The notes beneath the pieces are model-generated. The model saw only the letters and a list, made by a program, of their open reading frames with translations. It had not been told where the DNA came from and searched no databases. From Chlamydiota bacterium (GTDB lineage Bacteria > Chlamydiota > Chlamydiia > Chlamydiales > SM23-39): DNA of 9,495 bases. This document shows, piece by piece, positions 1 to 5,523 of the stretch. A program made the translations under genes and the position numbers. Within the stretch, counting starts at the first letter, position 1; the number at the start of each line of letters is the position of its first letter. Location of the stretch: positions 1 through 9,495 of the forward strand of contig DAIDLB010000113.1 in the NCBI GenBank assembly GCA_027449725.1, read 5' to 3'.

Positions 1-197
1 CGGAAGCAACCGGCAGTGCCGGAAACGGCCTTGTCACCATTACCCTCGACGGTGAAAAAAACATGAAAAAAATCGCAATCAGACCGGAGTGCGTAACGCC
101 GGACGACGTAGAGGGACTGCAAGACCTGATTTTGGCCGCGTTCGAAGACGCCAAAGCGAAGATCGAAAGCGAACAGCCGATGAAGCCGTTTATGTAA
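1..197 (+). CDS. ybaB: YbaB/EbfC family nucleoid-associated protein (3' end only)
   Basis: This is a partial gene cut by the left edge of the window. The frame starts at base 3 and ends with TAA at 195-197, giving the last 64 residues. The segment carries the YbaB/EbfC pattern: a glycine-led beta strand (GNGLVTITLDGEKNMKKIAI), then a conserved acidic helix around VEGLQDLILAAFEDAKAKIE. Family members are dimeric DNA-binding proteins of about 100 residues that coat the nucleoid. The usual YbaB neighbour in bacteria is dnaX/recR, and in Chlamydia the gene sits beside ptsI, which agrees with the rest of this window. The protein ends in a short tail, QPMKPFM. The gene faces the minus-strand block to its right. 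Identification is by fold pattern, not a search. Confidence 0.82.
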   Translation, partial: EATGSAGNGLVTITLDGEKNMKKIAIRPECVTPDDVEGLQDLILAAFEDAKAKIESEQPMKPFM

Positions 198-208
198 GAG
201 AGAATCTC

Positions 209-270
209 GACTTTGTACATTTTTGACCAAGAGTTCGATAAGCAATCGGGGATCAAAAATATACAAAGTC
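209..270 (+). terminator. Long imperfect inverted repeat, likely 3' hairpin of ybaB
   Basis: The arms 209-228 and 251-270 are about 20 bp long and complementary except for two mismatches. The outer part is GACTTTGTA against TACAAAGTC. The 22-base loop is 229-250. It starts 12 bases after the ybaB stop and lies between convergent genes, so a terminator or 3' mRNA-stabilising hairpin is the simplest reading. The stem is AT-rich and no U-tract follows, so it is not a textbook intrinsic terminator. Confidence 0.5.
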
Positions 271-278
271 AAGAGAAT

Positions 279-299
279 GGCGGGGAGAGCTTCCCCGCC
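279..299 (-). terminator. GC-rich hairpin downstream of the 307-696 gene
   Basis: The arms GGCGGGGA (279-286) and TCCCCGCC (292-299) pair perfectly around a 5-base loop. The hairpin begins 7 bases beyond the stop codon of the minus-strand gene. On that strand it is followed by ATTCTCTTGACTTTG, which is only modestly T-rich, so termination may be partial or factor-aided. Confidence 0.6.
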
Positions 300-306
300 C
301 TGAATA

Positions 307-696
307 TTAGCGAATTCCGCTCAGCATAAGTACGCCTTGAACCAGCGAGCCTAAAAGGGCGCCGTTGATCGCCGCTTCTTTGTTCGTCGCTGACAAAATT
401 CCCCCTGAAATCCCTACGCTAAGAGCACGATAGAACGGCAGACGAAGCGACTCGAGAAGAGATGCATCGCCCTCTCCCTTCAAAATCAACGCCGATCCCA
501 TCAGGACAAGAGCCGCTCCGCCAAATCCGGAGAAAGCGTTCGCCATACAAGCCGATATTTTTACGGCAGTCGATGCGTGCGTCGGACCGGGAATGACTGC
601 TTTTTCACCCAATGTCGTCTGGACACAACCCTCATTAGTTCTGACCATGCCCGGCAAAGGGACGCGCGTTTGATTCGAAACATACATACGAGACAT
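307..696 (-). CDS. Small unrecognised membrane protein with glycine-rich hydrophobic segments
   Basis: I do not recognise this 129-residue protein. The open frame continues upstream to 783, but I place the start at ATG 696 because GGAGG lies 7 bases before it and the extra upstream codons cover a terminator and promoter-like sequence. Residues 1-46 are polar and include CVQTT (24-28). A hydrophobic, small-residue-rich segment spans about 47-72 (ANAFSGFGGAALVLMGSALIL). It is followed by KGEGDASL and then two more weakly hydrophobic stretches, about 89-103 and 109-126. There is no cleavable signal peptide. CVQTT, the KGxGDA-type turn and the Gly/Ala-rich segments recur in the protein encoded at 817-1536, so the two may be diverged relatives. 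Chlamydial inclusion-membrane (Inc) proteins have paired hydrophobic segments, so that class is possible but only a guess. Confidence 0.7.
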   Translation of the reverse strand: MSRMYVSNQTRVPLPGMVRTNEGCVQTTLGEKAVIPGPTHASTAVKISACMANAFSGFGGAALVLMGSALILKGEGDASLLESLRLPFYRALSVGISGGILSATNKEAAINGALLGSLVQGVLMLSGIR

Positions 697-721
697 AACA
701 AACCTCCATAAAAGGGAAGAG

Positions 722-751
722 AGTTTAGAGAAGTAAAGGAGATTTTCGCAA
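722..751 (-). promoter_or_regulatory. Candidate sigma70-type promoter of the 307-696 gene
   Basis: On the minus strand TTGCGA (746-751) is separated by 18 bases from TAAACT (722-727). The start codon follows 25 bases after the -10 box. It lies just downstream of the terminator of the preceding gene, where a new promoter would be needed. A similar TAAACTCT-TCCCTT run lies upstream of the 817-1536 gene. Confidence 0.35.
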
Positions 752-755
752 GCAG

Positions 756-800
756 AAATAAAAAACCCACGCATCCTGTCCACAGACTGAATGCATGGGT
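756..800 (-). terminator. Intrinsic terminator of the 817-1536 gene
   Basis: Read on the minus strand, ACCCATGCAT (800-791) pairs over all ten positions, with one G-U pair, to ATGCGTGGGT (774-765) around a 16-base loop. A run of T with one A (764-756) follows. This is a textbook intrinsic terminator 17 bases after the stop codon, and it separates the two membrane-protein genes into distinct transcripts. Confidence 0.8.
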
Positions 801-816
801 TTGGAAGGAGAGTCTT

Positions 817-1536
817 TTAGCCTTCCCAAACGGGGGAGCTTTCAAACTTTCCGTTGGAATTCAGACCGTGTTTTTGCAGAACCGTCCGAGCTGTCGCCAC
901 CTCAACAAGGTTGTTGTAATCAGTTGTCTGAACACAAGTCATATCCGCAGGACAGACAAACCCTTTTTCCTCGGATCCGAAGAAGTTCGGAAGCTTTATC
1001 TCGGGCATTTCCAGTTTGGAAAGAGGATCGCTGACGTAGTTCTTAAAGGCACTGCCGGCATCCGTTCGCGTCTGTCCCGCTTTCAGAACAACCCACTTTT
1101 TTGCTTGGTCTGCAGATTCGAGAACGTGTTTGTCGCTCCCGCCTGATGCCATAAAGACCGCTGCGCCGGCTGCGCCAAACTCCATGCCCCGAAGCGCAGC
1201 GTCGCCTTTAGCGCTCGTCGTAAATGCGGCAAACACTCCCAATCCGGCGCCCATCCCAATGGAAGTCTGAACCATCTGATTGATCGCATCCTGTGAAGGA
1301 GATCCCATGACATGAGCAGCAGCGACTCTGCAGGCCGCCATCATCGTTCCTGCCGTAAAACCGGCGATGCAGGAGCGGACCGCAAAATCAGCCACACGGC
1401 TGAAGAGTCCCTGTTGCACGCCTCTTTTGCACTCGAGGCTCACAACGTGCTGGATGATCGGCTGCTTTGTGATTACGACCGGTTGTTGCGGATATTGTTG
1501 AGCGCCCATGCCTACGCCTTGTAAACTGTCTGTCAT
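817..1536 (-). CDS. Unrecognised glycine/alanine-rich membrane-associated protein
   Basis: This 239-residue protein has no family that I recognise. The ATG at 1536 is preceded by AGGAG at a spacing of 8. The N-terminal 45 residues are Gln/Pro-rich and lack a signal peptide. Three small-residue-rich hydrophobic segments follow at about 51-77, 90-108 and 117-132, rich in Gly and Ala and suited to close helix packing. KGDAAL (110-115) lies between the second and third. The C-terminal 105 residues are polar and include a Pro-rich stretch near 171-184, two cysteines in VCPADMTC (194-201) and CVQTT (201-205). The CVQTT and KGDA landmarks recur in the smaller neighbour at 307-696, but with CVQTT before rather than after the hydrophobic part. 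It is a candidate secreted or membrane effector of Inc type; Tim17-like packing was also considered. Neither is established. Confidence 0.75.
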   Translation of the reverse strand: MTDSLQGVGMGAQQYPQQPVVITKQPIIQHVVSLECKRGVQQGLFSRVADFAVRSCIAGFTAGTMMAACRVAAAHVMGSPSQDAINQMVQTSIGMGAGLGVFAAFTTSAKGDAALRGMEFGAAGAAVFMASGGSDKHVLESADQAKKWVVLKAGQTRTDAGSAFKNYVSDPLSKLEMPEIKLPNFFGSEEKGFVCPADMTCVQTTDYNNLVEVATARTVLQKHGLNSNGKFESSPVWEG

Positions 1537-1577
1537 ACATTCATCTCCTCTATAAAATTGAAAATCCGTTTACCTCG

Positions 1578-1600
1578 AAAAACCGCTCGGACCAGCGGGT
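1578..1600 (-). terminator. Terminator-like hairpin after ptsI, possibly inside the leader of the next gene
   Basis: On the minus strand CCGCT (1598-1594) pairs with AGCGG (1587-1583) around a 6-base loop, and T5 follows (1582-1578). AAAC-like flanks could add pairs with a bulge. It lies about 60 bases after the ptsI stop, so it could end the pts operon. It also lies downstream of the promoter-like boxes at 1621-1649, so it could act as an attenuator for the 817-1536 gene. Confidence 0.5.
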
Positions 1601-1620
1601 TTCTGAAAAATGAAGGGAAG

Positions 1621-1649
1621 AGTTTACAGGGAATGAAAAATCCAGGCAA
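1621..1649 (-). promoter_or_regulatory. Candidate promoter of the 817-1536 gene
   Basis: On the minus strand TTGCCT (1649-1644), a 17-base spacer and TAAACT (1626-1621) make a reasonable sigma70-type promoter just after the ptsI stop. The implied leader of roughly 75-80 bases would contain the terminator-like hairpin at 1578-1600. The sequence TAAACTCTTCCCTT after the spacer resembles that upstream of the 307-696 gene. Confidence 0.35.
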
Positions 1650-1661
1650 GAGGGTTTTGTC

Positions 1662-3443
1662 TTATAAGTCGAGCGAGGCGACTCTTTCTTGTAAAAATCG
1701 TTTGAGGTCTTCCGCGCAGGAATACTCCAGCGCCTGCTCCGCCAGCTGGCACGCATCGAGGATGCGCCACTTGCGGATCACATGTTTGACGAGGGGGATC
1801 GCCCGGGCGGCGACGGAAAAGTCGCGGATGCCAAGGCCGAGAAGGAGCGGGATGAGAAGCGGGTCGGAAGCGCTCTCCCCGCAGAGGAGCAAGGGTTTTT
1901 TGAACCGGTTGGCGGACGCGATGATCATCCGGAGGAGGCGCAGGATGCTCGGGTGCGCTGGCGTATAGAAATGGGCCGTTAAATCATTGTTCCACCGGTC
2001 GGCCGCCAGGACGTATTGGACCAAGTCGTTTGTCCCGACGGAGAGGAAGTCGGCCGCCTTGGCCAGCTCGTCGCAAAGAAGGGCGCTTGACGGCACTTCG
2101 ATCATGCAGCCGACCCGGATTTTGCGCGCCACCTTAAAGCCCTCCTTACGCAGCTCGCGCGAGAGTTTGGCGATCCGCCCGCGGACGTGGCGGAGCTCAT
2201 AGATATCGGAGACCATCGGGCTCAGAATATGGAGATCGCCGTGGACGCTCGCACGGAGGATCGCCCTGAGCTGCGTATCGAGGAGGTGGGAAAAACGCAT
2301 CAGGAAGCGGATCGCTCGACAGCCGAGGGCCGGGTTCGGCTCATGGCCGACGGCGCCGAAATAGTGGGAGTCGAAACTCCCGGGGTCGAATTCGAACTTC
2401 TTGTCCCCTCCGACATCGAAGAGGCGGATCACGAGCGGTCGGCCCGGGCCGAGGCGAAGCGCCATCTTCTTATAGATCGCCACCTGCTCGTCTTCCGTAG
2501 GAAACCGCTTGCGGGGAAAGAGGAGATATTCGGTCCGAACAAGGCCGATGCCGGCAGAGCCGTGGCGGAGGGCAAAGCCGATCTGTTCGGCCCCCTCGAG
2601 ATTCGCAAAGATCCGGACGCGATAGCCGTCGATCGTCTCCCCTTTGAGATGCGCCGCGTTTTGCATCAGGCGGAAATTTTGGAGCTGCCCTTTTTTCAAT
2701 ACCTGGTATTTTTTGAGGGTCTCTTCCTCCGGATTGACGATGACAATCCCTTGCGAGCCGTCGACGATCACCGCATGGATGTGGTCGAAGCGTTTGAAGA
2801 GCTTGATGTCGATATGGGCGACGTAAGGGATCCCCTTCGCACGGGCGATGATCGCGGCATGCGAAGTGATGCCGCCGGAAGCCGTCACAAAAGCTCCGAT
2901 GTGCATAGTCGCTTCGACAGTATCCGACGGAACGAGGTCATGCGCCAGGATAATGGAGCTTGGCGGAACAGAACCGAGCCGCATCCGCTTCATCGGGAAG
3001 AGATGGCCGAGAACGCGCCTCGATACGTCGATGATGTCGCGGATCCGCTCCTGGAAATAGCCGTCTTTGATATTGCGGAACCGCTTTTTATATTCGCTGA
3101 TCACATCGAGGACGATCGCTTCGGGATTTTTTCCCGTCTTCCGGATCTTTTCCTCCATGCCGCTCGTCATCAGCGGGTCCTGGAGCATCTCGAGATGGGT
3201 CCCGAGGATATTGACGATCTCGGGCGGGCCGTCATTGAGGGAGAGCTGTTGGAGCCTCTCCACATCTTCGCGGCTCATGCGAAGGGCCAGCCGGTAGCGC
3301 TCGATCTCCGCCTCAATGGCGAGAGGCTCGATCAACACTTCCGGAATGTCTTCTTCTCCCAAAGCAAAAAATAGAGGCTGTCCAATGCCGATTCCCCTGC
3401 TGACGGGAAGTCCGCGTAAGACGATTTCCTCTGTTTTCTCCAT
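1662..3443 (-). CDS. ptsI: Phosphoenolpyruvate-protein phosphotransferase (PTS enzyme I)
   Basis: Cytoplasmic enzyme I transfers phosphate from phosphoenolpyruvate to the histidine of HPr. The 593-residue product has the full EI layout: an N-terminal HPr-binding domain; the swivelling phosphohistidine domain with GGITSHAAIIAR and active His195; and a PEP-binding barrel with RTEYLLF (303-309), RLFDVGGDK (340-348), NPALGCRAIR (370-379), GCMIEVP (445-451), GTNDLVQY (470-477) and the C-terminal cysteine in CGESASD (Cys521). The link between GGDK and NPALG has 21 residues (349-369), about 10 more than in the E. coli enzyme as I remember it. I choose ATG 3443, which overlaps the ptsH stop as TGATG and has GGGG 7 bases upstream. 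GTG at 3446 is the alternative. It is the last gene of a coupled operon with ptsH and hprK. Confidence 0.96.
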   Translation of the reverse strand: MEKTEEIVLRGLPVSRGIGIGQPLFFALGEEDIPEVLIEPLAIEAEIERYRLALRMSREDVERLQQLSLNDGPPEIVNILGTHLEMLQDPLMTSGMEEKIRKTGKNPEAIVLDVISEYKKRFRNIKDGYFQERIRDIIDVSRRVLGHLFPMKRMRLGSVPPSSIILAHDLVPSDTVEATMHIGAFVTASGGITSHAAIIARAKGIPYVAHIDIKLFKRFDHIHAVIVDGSQGIVIVNPEEETLKKYQVLKKGQLQNFRLMQNAAHLKGETIDGYRVRIFANLEGAEQIGFALRHGSAGIGLVRTEYLLFPRKRFPTEDEQVAIYKKMALRLGPGRPLVIRLFDVGGDKKFEFDPGSFDSHYFGAVGHEPNPALGCRAIRFLMRFSHLLDTQLRAILRASVHGDLHILSPMVSDIYELRHVRGRIAKLSRELRKEGFKVARKIRVGCMIEVPSSALLCDELAKAADFLSVGTNDLVQYVLAADRWNNDLTAHFYTPAHPSILRLLRMIIASANRFKKPLLLCGESASDPLLIPLLLGLGIRDFSVAARAIPLVKHVIRKWRILDACQLAEQALEYSCAEDLKRFLQERVASLDL

Positions 3444-3718
3444 CACTTTTCCCCAAATTGCTCGTCGAAGGCCTTCACCATCAACTTCATCGCGACCTCC
3501 GCGTCTTCTCCTTCCGCGGTGATCTCAATCTGCGAGTTCTTCTTGGCGGCAAGCATCAAAATACTCATGATGCTGCGCGCATTAATCGTCTCGTTCTTAT
3601 AGGTAAAGAAAACGGACGATTTCAACGGCTGCAAAATCTTCACGATCGCCGCCGCCGGCCGGGTATGGAGCCCGAGCGGATTTTTCACTTTTACCTTACA
3701 TGTCAATTTCGAAGCCAC
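3443..3718 (-). CDS. ptsH: Phosphocarrier protein HPr
   Basis: HPr is the small cytoplasmic carrier that accepts phosphate on a histidine from enzyme I and, where HPr kinase exists, on a regulatory serine. The 91-residue product shows NPLGLHTRPAA with the active His18, followed by the Arg and Pro expected next to it. INARSIMSILMLAA has Ser49 at the place of Ser46 of Bacillus HPr. Retention of this serine agrees with hprK next door. Length fits the family (85-90 residues). The start is GTG at 3718, 16 bases inside the end of hprK, with a weak AAGG upstream; no in-frame ATG fits the HPr N terminus. The stop overlaps the ptsI start, so translation is probably coupled. Confidence 0.96.
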   Translation of the reverse strand: MASKLTCKVKVKNPLGLHTRPAAAIVKILQPLKSSVFFTYKNETINARSIMSILMLAAKKNSQIEITAEGEDAEVAMKLMVKAFDEQFGEK

Positions 3719-4656
3719 GCTTTACCTTTTTTTGGCGAATTTGCTATCGTTTCCAGCAGTTTCGAATTGAATTCTTTGGCCGAATTATATCCCATATCCT
3801 TCAATCGATGATTCAATGCAATTGTTTCAAGAAGCAATACGACGTCGCGCCCCGGTTTGACAGGCAGAAGATGGTAGGGAATGGAGATGCCCAGAATGTC
3901 AACGAACTTTTCATCGAGGCCGACCCGATCGTAAAAATGTTGGTCGTCCCACTCTTCGAGCTTGACGACGATGTCCAGTCCTTTATCGGGACGGACGCAA
4001 ACCGCTCCATACAGATGGGCGACATTAATGATGCCGATACCGCGGATCTCCATCAGGTGGCGCGTCAATTCGGGGCCTGAGCCGGTGAGGTAATTTTCCT
4101 TTCTCTTCACACGGACAACGTCATCGGAGATGAGCCTATGCCCCCTCTCGATCAACCCAAGGGCAGCTTCGCTTTTGCCGACGGAGGAGTTGCCCTGGAT
4201 GAGAACGCCGACGCCGAACACCTCGACAAGAGTGCCGTGGAGCGAGATGCTCGGCGCAAACTCTTCCATGAGGAGAAAAGTGATCCTGCTGAGCAAATTC
4301 GTCGCGGTCGACTTCGCCCGAAATAGGGGAACATTTTCTTTGTTGCAAAGGGAGACCAGTTCATTGGGCGGACGGAAATTCCGGGCAATTACAACGGCCG
4401 GGGTCTGCGGGGTCAAAATCGCCAGCAGGCGCTCCGTTCTTGTCTTTACGTCGAGTTCGCGGAGAAAATCGATCTCATGTTTGCCGAAGACAAGAATACG
4501 GGCGTTGACGAAGCTTTTCAAAAACCCGGTCAGGCTCAATCCGGGCCGATGCACTTCCGGCTTTTGGATGCGCCGGTTCAGGCCTTTTTTTCCGGCCAAA
4601 AGCTCCAAGCCAAGATATTTTCCATGCTGATCGTAAAGCTGTTGCACCAAATACAT
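3703..4656 (-). CDS. hprK: HPr kinase/phosphorylase
   Basis: This bifunctional cytoplasmic enzyme phosphorylates and dephosphorylates the regulatory serine of HPr. The 317-residue product has the N-terminal HprK domain with GLELLAG and PGLSLTG. The catalytic domain has LHG with His140, P-loop GNSSVGKS (155-162) followed by RGHRLISDD, the family signature EIRGIGIINVAHLYGA from about Glu193, and PVKPGRD (265-271) with MGYN near the end. The P-loop has Ser where the usual GxSGxGKS has its second Gly. I start at ATG 4656, 5 bases after the SUKH stop, because AGGAG lies upstream and the N terminus then aligns with the family. A TTG at 4704 would add 16 unsupported residues. The gene order hprK-ptsH-ptsI indicates one regulatory unit. 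Confidence 0.95.
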   Translation of the reverse strand: MYLVQQLYDQHGKYLGLELLAGKKGLNRRIQKPEVHRPGLSLTGFLKSFVNARILVFGKHEIDFLRELDVKTRTERLLAILTPQTPAVVIARNFRPPNELVSLCNKENVPLFRAKSTATNLLSRITFLLMEEFAPSISLHGTLVEVFGVGVLIQGNSSVGKSEAALGLIERGHRLISDDVVRVKRKENYLTGSGPELTRHLMEIRGIGIINVAHLYGAVCVRPDKGLDIVVKLEEWDDQHFYDRVGLDEKFVDILGISIPYHLLPVKPGRDVVLLLETIALNHRLKDMGYNSAKEFNSKLLETIANSPKKGKAWLRN

Positions 4657-4661
4657 AAGCT

Positions 4662-5453
4662 TTATCGCTCCTGGCTGTTGCCTTCCATATAAAAGGCTAT
4701 CCAATCCAAAAATGTTGGAAAAGCCAATTGATCAGACCATTCTTTGCGGTCTGAACATTCGGATACTGTATAATCGATTCCGGATAAATATACATTCCCC
4801 ATTTCATTTCCGGGATACCAATCGGCAAAAAAACATTGGTAAGACTCGGTTCCGAATGAGGCAAAAAAGGGGATGAGCGATCCGGGATCGACGACACGGC
4901 CTGCCTGCATGAGGGGCTTTTCGCTGGCAAGAAGGGCGTTCATCACTTTTTCTCTGACCCCTACAATTTGGCTTGCGCGGAGAAGGCCAAGTTCGGAAAG
5001 CTTTCCAAACCCGTTATGAATCTCTAAGAAGGAGAGATAGTCGCGAGGCAAGATGACGTTGAGAGAGGCTTTCAAATCATCGAGTTCCTCTTCCCTGCAA
5101 GGGGGGGAGCCCCGGAAAAAACTTCTGTTTTCCTTGAGGCTGTACACCATCTCACAGGTCCAGGGCGTCCCCTTTTTCTCTCTGCTGAGCACAACGCCGA
5201 CGTCGTCGAGCCTCCCGAAAAAATCACTTGCGAACTTGCAAAAAGAAGGATGATAAGGCAATCTGTCGATCCAGAAATCGCGCGTAAACGCAATCCGATC
5301 CGGACTCGGAAGACGGCTGAGCTCATACCATCCGCGAGGCAGCTCCCCGCACCTGGCTCTCGCGTTCTCCCAACTTTCCTTGCTTTCGCTCAAAAAGAGA
5401 ACGGAATCAAAATTTCCCGAGGGCTGATAAAATTCCTGGACCAGCGCATTCAT
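4662..5453 (-). CDS. SMI1/KNR4 (SUKH)-like domain protein
   Basis: The C-terminal half of this 263-residue protein reads like a SUKH domain. An acidic helix, EEELDDLKASLNVILPRDYLSF (about 121-142), leads into EIHNGFGKL. Next come PGSLIPFFASFGTESYQCFF (190-209) and NEMGNVYL, and the protein ends in the helix FPTFLDWIAFYMEG (245-258). SUKH proteins are soluble binding modules, known as immunity proteins in polymorphic-toxin systems but also widespread as cellular proteins. The N-terminal 120 residues, including GWYELSRLPSPDRIAF, match nothing I know. No signal peptide or membrane segment is present. It heads the hprK-ptsH-ptsI operon, so a link to HPr signalling is possible but unproven. By position it may correspond to CT338 of C. 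trachomatis. ATG 5453 has only AGG touching it, a poor ribosome site. A C7 run on the coding strand lies at 5101-5107. Confidence 0.75.
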   Translation of the reverse strand: MNALVQEFYQPSGNFDSVLFLSESKESWENARARCGELPRGWYELSRLPSPDRIAFTRDFWIDRLPYHPSFCKFASDFFGRLDDVGVVLSREKKGTPWTCEMVYSLKENRSFFRGSPPCREEELDDLKASLNVILPRDYLSFLEIHNGFGKLSELGLLRASQIVGVREKVMNALLASEKPLMQAGRVVDPGSLIPFFASFGTESYQCFFADWYPGNEMGNVYLSGIDYTVSECSDRKEWSDQLAFPTFLDWIAFYMEGNSQER

Positions 5454-5523
5454 CCTATTGGCAATTTTGACATTTGATAGAAATATTGGAAACTAAATTA
5501 ATGAAATATGGTATAGTGAGGGT
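5454..5523. promoter_or_regulatory. AT-rich divergent promoter region between the pts operon and ndh
   Basis: This 70-base spacer separates divergent start codons and must serve both directions. On the + strand a perfect TTGACA lies at 5467-5472, with AAACTA 17 bases later (weak -10). A good TATAGT lies at 5512-5517, only 6 bases before the ndh ATG. On the minus strand TATCAA is the best -10 candidate, without a convincing -35. No operator-like palindrome was found. Confidence 0.45.

Noticed and set aside
697..783. N-terminal extension of the 307-696 gene from ATG 783
   Set aside because: The extension would be translated across the terminator and promoter-like boxes, while ATG 696 has a strong GGAGG at the right distance.
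2187..3374. 395-codon open frame on the + strand
   Set aside because: It lies entirely antisense to ptsI, whose motifs are unmistakable; the product is rich in Asp, Glu and Arg, as expected from reading the complementary strand of a GC-rich gene.
4657..4704. TTG start giving a 333-residue HprK
   Set aside because: It overlaps the SUKH gene, has no ribosome site and adds residues that do not fit the HprK N terminus.
5101..5107. C7 run in the SUKH gene as a phase-variation switch
   Set aside because: Seven bases is short for slippage switching, and the frame is intact; no second homopolymer supports it.
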